From assembly GCA_963691905.1 (NCBI GenBank), contig OY829891.1, forward strand, positions 124,001-188,000: a DNA stretch of 64,000 bases. The letters run 5' to 3'. This document shows positions 15,892-24,026 of the stretch, piece after piece; position 1 is the stretch's first letter, and every line of letters starts with the position of its first letter. The notes under the pieces were generated by a model that did no database searches, was not told the DNA's origin, and was given only the letters and a program-made list of their open reading frames with translations. The DNA comes from QGON01 sp963691905. Lineage in GTDB: Bacteria; Pseudomonadota; Gammaproteobacteria; Chromatiales; Chromatiaceae. Position numbers and translations under genes: made by a program.

Positions 15892-17676
15892 TCAGTCGAG
15901 TCGCGTTACACGCAACACCTCCTCAATAGTGGTCACCCCGGCAGCGGCCTTTCTGAGCCCATCTTCATACATCGTGCCAGACCCGTTCTCTCTGGCGTAC
16001 CGCGCAATTGCGACCGAATCGGCATGGCTAATGATCAAATCCCTTAGCCCATCATCAAGTACGATGAGTTCGACGATCGCCGAGCGACCAGTAAAACCCG
16101 TCCCATCACACTTATCACAACCCTCGGCAGAATAGAGCGTTATTTCAGAATCTCCCACGATTTCCCGAAGATGTAGCCGCTCTTCCACTTTGTCGGAAGC
16201 CACATAAGGTTTCTTGCAGTCATTACAGAGTGTACGAACCAACCGCTGCGCGACGACAGCATTTACCGTCGATTTGAGCAGAAAGTCATCCACCCCCATA
16301 TCGAGAAGTCGAGTAATACTTCCCGCTGCGTCATTTGTATGCAGCGTAGATAGCACCAGGTGGCCCGTAAGCGCAGACTGCACGGCTATGGATGCGGTCT
16401 CCTGATCCCGCATCTCACCGATCATTATCACATCCGGATCCTGCCGCACGATAGTACGCAGGGCGTTGGCAAATGTCAGGCCGATCTGTGGTTTGACCTG
16501 GATTTGGTTTATACCTTCGATGTTGTACTCTACGGGATCCTCTACTGTGAGAATCTTCTTCTCGGGTGTATTGAGATAGTTTAATGCAGCATAGAGAGTG
16601 GTCGTTTTACCGCTGCCGGTAGGCCCTGTTACCAATACGATTCCGTGCGGATAGGAGAGTACGGATAGAAGGTCATCCTTCTGTTTTTGTGTGAATCCCA
16701 GCCCGTCGAAGTCATCCGCAGTGCTGTTGCTTGGCAACAGACGGAGCACCACACTCTCTCCGTTTATTGTAGGTGCAGTGGATACACGCAGATCTAGCCG
16801 TGAACCCCGCACGGTAAGCTGGAATCTTCCATCCTGCGGCAAACGACGCTCTGCGATGTTCAGATTAGATAAAATCTTGATTCTGGATACCACCGCTGCA
16901 GCGATCTCAACAGGGGCGCGCTCCACTTCCCGCAGGACACCATCAACGCGGTATCTAATCATCAGCATCCTTTCAAACGGCTCGATATGAATATCCGAAG
17001 CATTCTGGCTGACCGCCTGCTGAATCAACTGATTGACCAACTTGATGACCGGCGCTTCGCTCGCCAGTTCCTTCAGGTGTTCCACGTCATCACCGGAGAC
17101 CCCGGCACCCGTCACATTGAAGTCAGAACCGGCTGATTCGGCTTCCCCTGTCCCGCTATATCTTTGACGGAAGGCCGCCTCGATCTCTGAGGCAATACCC
17201 ACCCTGGGTTCTACCTTCTTGCCCGTAATCATTTTCAATGCATCGAGCAAATAGTGATTGTCGGGGTCTGCCATTGCCACGATGAGGTTATCGTCGTTCT
17301 CCTCGACGATTACACTGAGATTCTTTTTCAGAAATTCCCTGGATACCTTTCCTTCGCAGGGCATGGTATCTGGAAATGCTCTTCCATCTATGAAGGGAAT
17401 ATCAAGACATGCCACTTGCGCCTCGGCAAGATCCTTGTCAGAGAGCATACCCATCCGCACCAACAACAATCCGAACGAGGCTTCGCCATCCTGATCCAGA
17501 AAGATTTTGAAGGCATTGTCTGCCTCGTCCTGTCTCAGGCGTCCTGTTTGGACGAGATAGGCACCGAGACCGCCATCGATCGGGACAGCCTCATCCACAG
17601 CAACTTCACTGACTGCAGCCTCATGATGCTTGTCTGGTATCGAAGCAATCATTAATGGTTCCTGTCTCTGCGACAT
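15892..17676 (-). CDS. gspE: T2SS traffic ATPase GspE
   Basis: This 594-residue cytoplasmic ATPase has an N-terminal MshEN/GspE N1 domain (residues about 35-170), the Walker A GPTGSGKTTTLYAAL near residue 350, the Asp box before it, Walker B IMIGEMRDQETA, the His box and the zinc-binding tetracysteine CNDC...CDKC. It powers pseudopilus assembly. It lies between gspD and gspF; only 38 bases separate it from gspD. Confidence 0.95.
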   Translation of the reverse strand: MSQRQEPLMIASIPDKHHEAAVSEVAVDEAVPIDGGLGAYLVQTGRLRQDEADNAFKIFLDQDGEASFGLLLVRMGMLSDKDLAEAQVACLDIPFIDGRAFPDTMPCEGKVSREFLKKNLSVIVEENDDNLIVAMADPDNHYLLDALKMITGKKVEPRVGIASEIEAAFRQRYSGTGEAESAGSDFNVTGAGVSGDDVEHLKELASEAPVIKLVNQLIQQAVSQNASDIHIEPFERMLMIRYRVDGVLREVERAPVEIAAAVVSRIKILSNLNIAERRLPQDGRFQLTVRGSRLDLRVSTAPTINGESVVLRLLPSNSTADDFDGLGFTQKQKDDLLSVLSYPHGIVLVTGPTGSGKTTTLYAALNYLNTPEKKILTVEDPVEYNIEGINQIQVKPQIGLTFANALRTIVRQDPDVIMIGEMRDQETASIAVQSALTGHLVLSTLHTNDAAGSITRLLDMGVDDFLLKSTVNAVVAQRLVRTLCNDCKKPYVASDKVEERLHLREIVGDSEITLYSAEGCDKCDGTGFTGRSAIVELIVLDDGLRDLIISHADSVAIARYARENGSGTMYEDGLRKAAAGVTTIEEVLRVTRLD

Positions 17677-17714
17677 CGATTCTGTTCAATACCCACGTCA
17701 CTTCGCTCCAACAC

Positions 17715-19976
17715 TCACTGCACCGATTCCACAGTCGGGGTTTCGCTGGGTAAGACAGGCCTTGCTGAGAGCTCTTGTAGAGACATCTCCAGCGCACTCG
17801 CATTCTTGAGGCGTTTTCGAAGCCTATCGGTCACTGACTTTGCCTGCATCGGATTCGTGATGACACGCGGCGTGATGGTAATAATGAGTTCGGTTCGAGT
17901 GACGTCTTCCGTCGTACTACTAAAGAATTTTCCGACACCCGGCAAGTCCATAAGAACGGGGATGCCATCTTGTGAATTGCTGGTGGACTGGGTGATCATG
18001 CCACCGAGCACCACTGTCTGGCCGCTGTGCACCACCACCGTACTATCGATGGTGCGCTGGGAGATGGGAACATTGCCACCGCCGCCTACCGCAGGCGCAG
18101 TCCCCGGCACACTGACCTCCTGATTGATTTCAAGTGTCACCATGCCACCAACATTAACCCTGGGCGTAACCGACAGCAGCGTTCCAGTATCGCGAAACTG
18201 CACCTCGGTAACGATCGGCGCATCAGGATTGGTGGTGCTCTGAGAAGAGCGGGTAGTGATGGGAATCTGGTCACCAACGCGGAAATTGGCTGTTTTATTG
18301 TCCACCACCATGATCTGGGGTGCAGAAAGAAACTCAACGGAAGACTGGGCATTGAGCAGATCGAAAAATACTCTTAATTCATCCGCGCTATTGAGGATAC
18401 CCAGCGCCAATCCAGGCCCCGATACCGAGCCGGGAAGCGGCAGGTTCAGACCTGACTGAATCGTGTGATCTCCAATGTTTCCCTGGAAGAACCAGCGCAC
18501 GCCGTAACTCAGATTATCGGTCAAAGCCACTTCAGCAATCGTTGCCTCGATCAACACCTGCATAGGCTGCACGTCGAGCTTGCGAATAGTTGCCTCCACT
18601 GCCCTGTAATCCCGAGCCGAGGCGAGTATAAGTATCGCATTGCGGTTCTGATCAGGAATGATATTGACCGCCCCCTGACCGCCGCTACCCCTTGTTCCCC
18701 CCTCCTCTTTGCCGGCTGTCATACTCGCAGACCCAGTGGAGAGACTCTCTTTGGCTCCACCTTTGGGAGGGACCGCAGACTGAGACGGGGAACGCACGTT
18801 GGACCGCTCCTGCGGCGGCGGAACATCCCTGCCTGCACCGGAGTCCGACCCAGAGCCCCCAGCACCACCAAAGATCTCCTGCAACAGACCGGCGATCTCT
18901 TCTGCTTTGCCGTGCTTCAGATGATAGACATAGAGACGTTGTCCGGGAGAAGTCACTGTTCCCCTGTCAAACTGCTCCACCAGGCGTCTTGCCTCTTCAA
19001 GATATTTCGGCTGGTGCGTAATCACCATGATGGAATTGAGTCTCTCGATCGGAACCAAGCGCACAATGCCCGATAAGGGTCCGTCACCAGATGAACCGAT
19101 TAGTTTATTTAACTCATCCACGATCGTGATAGAGTCCGCATACTCCAGAGGAAACAGGCCGAAGGACATCCCTTTCAGCCAATCGACATCGAACAGTTTG
19201 ATCGTCTCGAGTGCCTGATTGATCTGCGACCGGATTCCCGAAATAAACAGCAGGTTTCTGGCCTCGTCGATACTCAACGACAGCCCATCCGGTATCATTG
19301 GTTCCAGCACCTTACGGATCTCTTTTGCCGCGACATACTGGAGGGGAACGATCTGTGTGCCGAAACCCGCTGAGATGCTTTTTCCCCGTTTTCCAACCGA
19401 CGGAACCACCGACTGTTTTTTGATATCAGAGAGCGCAACAATCTTGTAAATACCATTGTTCAGGACAAGGCCGGCACCGTTGCTATGCAGAACCGACTCC
19501 AGAATGCCGAGCACACTGTTGACCGCCACCGGGGTCTCTGTGTGCATAGTAACCACCCCCTGGACATTCCTGTCGATCAGATAGTTTTCCTGAAGTATCT
19601 CCTCAAAAATTATTTTGATAACTTCGCGGATATCGACGCTCTCAAAATTCAGGGTTATTTCGCCTGACGGCTTCACAACCTGTCCCTTCCTGGCAGGTGC
19701 GTTGATAAATCTCCCGCTGCCAAGTTTCATGAAAGGCGCATTGTCCTCAGGAGACTCCCGCTCATCGCCCGTGACCGCCGCATAGACCGGTTCCTGTTCG
19801 CCTCCCGGGTATTGCAGGTTGGCCATCTGATCTTCCGGCAGTACTACAGGCATCGGTGTAGATTCCACTGGTCGAGGCTCAGGCTGTTTAGCCGATTTCT
19901 TGGTAACCGGGGCGCACGCGACCACAAAAGTCAACGTCACGATCCATCCCAATTTTCTAATATTGTTGGTTATCAT
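17715..19976 (-). CDS. gspD: Outer-membrane secretin GspD (lipoprotein type)
   Basis: This 753-residue secretin has a lipoprotein signal (LTFVVACAP, lipobox Cys at about residue 21). The N0, N1 and N2 domains follow, with ITLNFESVDIREVIKIIF in N0. A long Gly/Ser/Pro linker at about residues 385-450 precedes N3. The C-terminal beta-barrel gate carries VPLL-type and VVLGGMITQ motifs. I chose ATG 19976 because it starts directly at the lipoprotein signal; 15 upstream codons have no family match. It is the first gene of the T2SS operon. No clear sigma70 promoter was seen in the 750-base gap upstream. Confidence 0.94.
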   Translation of the reverse strand: MITNNIRKLGWIVTLTFVVACAPVTKKSAKQPEPRPVESTPMPVVLPEDQMANLQYPGGEQEPVYAAVTGDERESPEDNAPFMKLGSGRFINAPARKGQVVKPSGEITLNFESVDIREVIKIIFEEILQENYLIDRNVQGVVTMHTETPVAVNSVLGILESVLHSNGAGLVLNNGIYKIVALSDIKKQSVVPSVGKRGKSISAGFGTQIVPLQYVAAKEIRKVLEPMIPDGLSLSIDEARNLLFISGIRSQINQALETIKLFDVDWLKGMSFGLFPLEYADSITIVDELNKLIGSSGDGPLSGIVRLVPIERLNSIMVITHQPKYLEEARRLVEQFDRGTVTSPGQRLYVYHLKHGKAEEIAGLLQEIFGGAGGSGSDSGAGRDVPPPQERSNVRSPSQSAVPPKGGAKESLSTGSASMTAGKEEGGTRGSGGQGAVNIIPDQNRNAILILASARDYRAVEATIRKLDVQPMQVLIEATIAEVALTDNLSYGVRWFFQGNIGDHTIQSGLNLPLPGSVSGPGLALGILNSADELRVFFDLLNAQSSVEFLSAPQIMVVDNKTANFRVGDQIPITTRSSQSTTNPDAPIVTEVQFRDTGTLLSVTPRVNVGGMVTLEINQEVSVPGTAPAVGGGGNVPISQRTIDSTVVVHSGQTVVLGGMITQSTSNSQDGIPVLMDLPGVGKFFSSTTEDVTRTELIITITPRVITNPMQAKSVTDRLRKRLKNASALEMSLQELSARPVLPSETPTVESVQ

Positions 19977-20727
19977 TATGATTCTTTCGGTTTGAGTCTC
20001 CGCCCCACCCTGTGCATGCACGCCATTACCATCCCCATCGACAAGCCTGAAGGGAAGTATTTACTGCGTCCGATCCAATGAGCAGGTGGCTTTATCCACT
20101 TCGACGTAACTATGTCTGGTTGAGGGCAATCATAGTGAAAAAAAGAATCGACCGTGAATCGACCCATGGTGATATAGGCAAAATACCCTACAGTCCATTT
20201 ACAGAATGAATTTCTGCTTTTCCCGAACTGCGAAGAATCGAGATTGTTCCAGTACTGCCTTTAACTTGTAAGTATATGATTTCACGATGATTTTAAAAGC
20301 ATATTCTTAGGCATGCTCTTTCTGGACAGAACGCATGTAGAAGAATCGGGAAAAAGGTGTCGATTTTTTTTACGGCCTAATTCCCAGGCAGCTGGAAATA
20401 GAATATATTCATGTAAAACATGAAGTTATAGAATATTGATTCTTTCAACGGAAGCTGATCTTGCTGTCTTGCCTGTAAAACCGAATAAGCAGAAGCCCTA
20501 CCTTTTTAAAGTGCTCACCCTACCCATACAGCTACATACCAAGATAATTACCGGTATTTTCAACAGAACCCCGTATTTTTATACTTTCATCCACTTGGAG
20601 AGATTATTTTTTTCTTGTTTTATCAAAAAGATAGGGCATTGTATCAATTATTGATCAGGTTCTAAGCTTAGCTGGCATGAAACATGATCTGCACTTGCAG
20701 TCAGTGACCCCTCAGAGGTTCGCCAAT
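19977..20727. other. Gene-free stretch upstream of gspD
   Basis: About 750 bases of AT-rich DNA separate gspD from the end of the sensor kinase gene. No open frame has family-like content. The only structure seen is an inverted repeat TTCATG-TAAAA-CATGAA at 20408-20424. The T2SS promoter must lie here, but I cannot place it confidently. Confidence 0.5.
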
Positions 20728-22110
20728 TCAGTGGGGCCAGACCGACACCCGGGAAACGGAACCGGAGTTGTTACGCACAGAGGAAAAATCACCCCCTGAG
20801 AGAATCGTCTTTTCCCTCATCGAACCGAACCCATCAACCGCTCCCAGATCATCGTTTCCGATTTCATCTCTCCAGTTCGTTTCGATGCCGAGTTTCATCC
20901 CCTCTGGAGATTGCATCAGGTCGATCTTGATCGTACCAGCCGAATATCCAAGCTTGCAGATTGCGGTCAATGTCTCATTGAGAATGCGATAGATGATATT
21001 TTTGCGCTCCAGGGGGATCTCCTCTTCTGGAATCTGCACAGTCGCAACGAAGTTGAGATCATCCGAAACGGAACTGTACTCCTTGACCATTGAAGCGATA
21101 GTGGTCTTAAGGCCAAAATCATCAAGGCTCGGGTTTCGCAGATCGACAGCCACCGCCCGGATCTTTCGTGCAGCATCCTGCAACACTTTTACAATTGGAT
21201 CAGATCCGTTTGTCGACGAATCGCTGTCTTTGCTCAGATGCTGAAGCCGGTTTTCAAGGTGAAACTTGACCGCAACCAGGGTCTGCACCACGTCCTCGTG
21301 CAATTCATCAGCAATACGTTTCTTCTCATCTTCCTGCGCGGTCAGCATCTTCGATGAGAGTATCTCAAGTGTATGCTGTCGCTCTCTGTTTTCACGCTGC
21401 TGCTGTTTAACGACCCGTTCAGCCCTTTTGATATGGAAGAAGAGAATACTGAACAGGATCACCATAACAGCCACAACACCGATAATCAGTCCGGCAACAC
21501 TGGCTCCTGCCTCCTCGATCTGCTCATTGATATCGGAATAGATCTCGAATACGCCAACAACAGTGCTCTTGTCCGGAGCGTGGATCGGTACATAGGTCTG
21601 AACGAGATTATCCTCTGCCGTCTCTTCGTCAAACAGGTTGAAGGTATCGCGATAGATAATTCTTGTCGTTTCGTTCCCGCTGATCGCGGCGGCAAAACCC
21701 AGGTTTCCTTCCTGCATTCGGCCGATCTGCCCGGACTTGGTGGAGTAGATCACTCTTCCACTCCAGTCATAGATCTTTACCCTAACCACCGATGTCTCTC
21801 GCAGCAGGTCATGAATATGCCGCCGCAAGTGAGTGGACACCATCTGCGCCGCTGCATCTTCATCATCATTCTGCTCCGCCTGCTCGATGAAAGCATTTAA
21901 TTCATCTGAGAAAAAAGAGACCGCTGCGCGAGTCAAGGTCGAGTTGCCTTTTTCGGAGATCTCCTCGACGGAACTCACTATCAGTCCACGGATGAAAATG
22001 ATGATTAACAGCGCCGTGACTGAAATCGAGATAAAGCTGGTCAGCCCGAAAAACCGGGTGAGGTGGATTTTAGCCTGTCTCTTCGCCTCCAATGCATCAC
22101 TCCCATGCAA
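20728..22110 (-). CDS. NarX/DegS-type sensor kinase with an eroded ATP-binding domain
   Basis: This 460-residue membrane protein has TM1 at about residues 25-43, a roughly 160-residue extracytoplasmic region, and TM2 at about 204-225. HisKA_3 has the H-box KKRIADELHEDVVQ (His271). The C-terminal HATPase region is unusual. The family motif EALTNALKHA reads ETLTAICKLG here, so the Mg-ATP Asn is Ala. The DDGxG box reads ETNWRD, and the late glycine box survives only as GFGSMREK. It is transcribed away from the NarL-type regulator 481 bases upstream, with which it probably pairs. It may act as a phosphatase, a scaffold or a partner of another kinase. Confidence 0.88.
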   Translation of the reverse strand: MHGSDALEAKRQAKIHLTRFFGLTSFISISVTALLIIIFIRGLIVSSVEEISEKGNSTLTRAAVSFFSDELNAFIEQAEQNDDEDAAAQMVSTHLRRHIHDLLRETSVVRVKIYDWSGRVIYSTKSGQIGRMQEGNLGFAAAISGNETTRIIYRDTFNLFDEETAEDNLVQTYVPIHAPDKSTVVGVFEIYSDINEQIEEAGASVAGLIIGVVAVMVILFSILFFHIKRAERVVKQQQRENRERQHTLEILSSKMLTAQEDEKKRIADELHEDVVQTLVAVKFHLENRLQHLSKDSDSSTNGSDPIVKVLQDAARKIRAVAVDLRNPSLDDFGLKTTIASMVKEYSSVSDDLNFVATVQIPEEEIPLERKNIIYRILNETLTAICKLGYSAGTIKIDLMQSPEGMKLGIETNWRDEIGNDDLGAVDGFGSMREKTILSGGDFSSVRNNSGSVSRVSVWPH

Positions 22111-22367
22111 TATAGATTCACAAGTATCGTCGTTCGCAAGGATCAGGAGATGCAGCCGCCCGTAGACGGCTCGTGTCTCTACCTGTCAACCTAGACCATC
22201 CTTGCAATGTAGTCCCTATTTGACAGAACCGCTACCCATGGTCAAGACTGATCCTGTGGAATGACCGATACTAAGGCGGTACGTTAGCACCGGGTTAAGA
22301 CATGATCGGGCTAGATGCACGTTGCACCAAGCCTGAATTTCGTCACATGGTTTGCCTCGCATCGTAT

Positions 22368-22387
22368 TCCGACGCTGTTTTGTCGGA
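22368..22387 (+). promoter_or_regulatory. Inverted repeat shared with the cysC leader
   Basis: TCCGAC (22368-22373), GCTGTTTT and GTCGGA (22382-22387) form an inverted repeat about 100 bp upstream of the -10 for the NarL-type regulator gene. The same core, including the GCTGTTTT spacer, recurs at 23337-23355 just before cysC. It is a candidate binding site of a common regulator, perhaps the NarL-type protein itself. Confidence 0.45.
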
Positions 22388-22466
22388 TTAAGTCACATAT
22401 GAAGTGTTGTACCAAACAACTAATTTATGCGATTACGCATCAAATACGATCTAATGAACCGTTTGA

Positions 22467-22494
22467 TTTGAATATTGCATCGTTTGACTATAAT
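22467..22494 (+). promoter_or_regulatory. Putative sigma70 promoter of the NarL-type regulator
   Basis: A perfect -10 TATAAT at 22489-22494 is preceded at 16 bp by TTTGAA (22467-22472), a moderate -35. Transcription would start near 22501, about 90 bases before the ATG at 22592. Beyond this and the inverted repeat I see nothing in the 481-base divergent gap. Confidence 0.5.
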
Positions 22495-22591
22495 CATTAG
22501 CGTCGACACCGACTAAACTTGGAGGTTGTGGGTCGAAAATATGCAGGCATCACCACGATCAACTGTCTTTGCAGTGAATCAGGCATAAGAG

Positions 22592-23248
22592 ATGGGAAAA
22601 AAGATACGAATAGTTCTTGCTGAAGACTACACAATCCTAAGGGCTGGTTTGAAATCGCTGTTAGAGAGCAACCCTGACTACACCGTCATCGGAGAGGCGG
22701 GGAACGGGCGGGAAGCGATTCGTTGCGCCGTGGAAAAAAAACCCGATCTGACGATCATGGACCTGAACATGCCTGGCATGAACGGCATGGATGCAATACA
22801 GGAGATCAGAAACCGGATCCCGGAAATGAAGATCCTCGTGCTTACGGCACACAACGAAGAGGAGTATGTGCTCGCCAGTCTCAATGCCGGGGCCAACGGC
22901 TACATCCTCAAGGACGCCACCCACACTGAACTGCTGATCGCAGTGGAGAGGGTGATGCAAGGCAAGATCTACCTAAGCCCCGACATTACTGACAAGGTAG
23001 TGCAGGGATATCTGGTCGGACAAAAAAATTCAGAACCTTTGACCGAGTGGGCTACGATCACCCGACGGGAAAAACAGATACTGAAGCTCGTTGCGGAGGG
23101 GCATACCAACAAAAGCATGGCGGAGTTCCTCTGCATCAGCATTAAAACCGTTGAAAAACACCGCGCGAATCTAATGAAGAAGCTCGATCTGCACAATGCT
23201 TCCGCCCTGACCACCTACGCTATTGAGAAGGGCATCGTCACCCACTAG
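22592..23248 (+). CDS. NarL/FixJ-family response regulator
   Basis: This 218-residue protein has a receiver domain with acidic residues AED (10-12), phospho-acceptor Asp57 in IMDLNMPGMNG, Thr in VLTAH and Lys in YILKDA. The C-terminal LuxR-type HTH is complete (TRREKQILKLVAEGHTNKSM; SIKTVEKHRANLMKKLDL). It lies opposite a sensor kinase gene and directly before cysC-kpsC-kpsS, so it is a good candidate regulator of the capsule genes. The shared inverted repeat in front of both units supports this as inference. Confidence 0.93.
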   Translation: MGKKIRIVLAEDYTILRAGLKSLLESNPDYTVIGEAGNGREAIRCAVEKKPDLTIMDLNMPGMNGMDAIQEIRNRIPEMKILVLTAHNEEEYVLASLNAGANGYILKDATHTELLIAVERVMQGKIYLSPDITDKVVQGYLVGQKNSEPLTEWATITRREKQILKLVAEGHTNKSMAEFLCISIKTVEKHRANLMKKLDLHNASALTTYAIEKGIVTH

Positions 23249-23336
23249 GGCCGCCAGAAAACACGCCTTAATACAGGGAAGAGCGCTAAAATTTCTATTC
23301 GCAATGCCCTATAGCGTTTTTCCGTCACCATGATAT

Positions 23337-23355
23337 TCTGACGCTGTTTTTCGGA
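23337..23355 (+). promoter_or_regulatory. Second copy of the shared inverted repeat, in front of cysC
   Basis: ATTCTGACGCTGTTTTTCGGA here matches ATTCCGACGCTGTTTTGTCGGA at 22366-22387 except for one substitution and one missing base. A related CGTCAC(C)ATG-like segment precedes both. It is 33 bases before the cysC ATG, so it lies in the leader or overlaps the promoter. Confidence 0.45.
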
Positions 23356-23387
23356 CAATCACCCACATAAATTAAGCAAATACTAAA

Positions 23388-24026
23388 ATGGACAACAATA
23401 TCGTTTGGCACTGCGCCACTGTCACCCGCGAGCGCAGGGAAAAGCTCAATCAACACAAATCCGTCGTCCTCTGGTTTACCGGCCTCTCAGGTTCCGGAAA
23501 ATCGACTCTGGCCCATGCGTTAGAGGAGCAACTCCATCAGCGGGGGGGGCGCACCTACGTCTTTGATGGTGACAATGTCCGTCATGGCCTCTGCGGTGAC
23601 CTTGGATTCAGCGCTGAAGACAGGAAGGAGAATATTCGCAGAATCGGCGAGATGGCCAAACTGTTTGTTGAAGCCGGTGTCATTGCCCTTACGGCCTTTA
23701 TCTCACCCTTCACGGATGATCGAAAAAATGTCAGAAAGCTGTTTGCTGATGATGATTTTATCGAGATCTACTGCCATTGCTCCATCGAGGAGTGCGAGAG
23801 ACGTGATGTAAAGGGACTCTACAAACGGGCCCGCGCTGGTGAAATCTCCGATTTCACAGGCATCTCCTCCCCCTACGAGGTTCCGGAAAATCCTGAAATC
23901 AGCATCGATACTGAAAACAGCACCCTGGAAGTGTGCGTAGAGCAGCTGCTCGACATCCTGGTCAAACGCGGAATCCTTCAGCAGCAAATCGAAAATTCTA
24001 AGGAGTCTCTCTCTGTCGCACACTGA
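23388..24026 (+). CDS. cysC: Adenylyl-sulfate (APS) kinase
   Basis: This 212-residue cytoplasmic enzyme phosphorylates APS to PAPS. Walker A is GLSGSGKST (32-40), followed by FDGDNVRHGLCGDLGFS, the APS-binding region, and RRIGEMAKLF and TAFISPF, all typical of CysC. It has no fused CysN GTPase. It is the first gene of a three-gene unit: its TGA overlaps the kpsC ATG by one base. Location with capsule genes, and with several sulfotransferase genes further along, suggests that its PAPS is used to sulfate polysaccharide rather than only for cysteine synthesis. Confidence 0.93.
   Translation: MDNNIVWHCATVTRERREKLNQHKSVVLWFTGLSGSGKSTLAHALEEQLHQRGGRTYVFDGDNVRHGLCGDLGFSAEDRKENIRRIGEMAKLFVEAGVIALTAFISPFTDDRKNVRKLFADDDFIEIYCHCSIEECERRDVKGLYKRARAGEISDFTGISSPYEVPENPEISIDTENSTLEVCVEQLLDILVKRGILQQQIENSKESLSVAH

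Noticed and set aside
20408..20424. TTCATG-TAAAA-CATGAA as the T2SS operator
   Set aside because: Single copy, far from gspD and AT-rich context; no evidence for a function.
23288..23325. Possible terminator CGCTA...TAGCGTTTTT after the NarL-type regulator
   Set aside because: Stem of only 5 bp with a loop of over 20 bases; too weak to claim.
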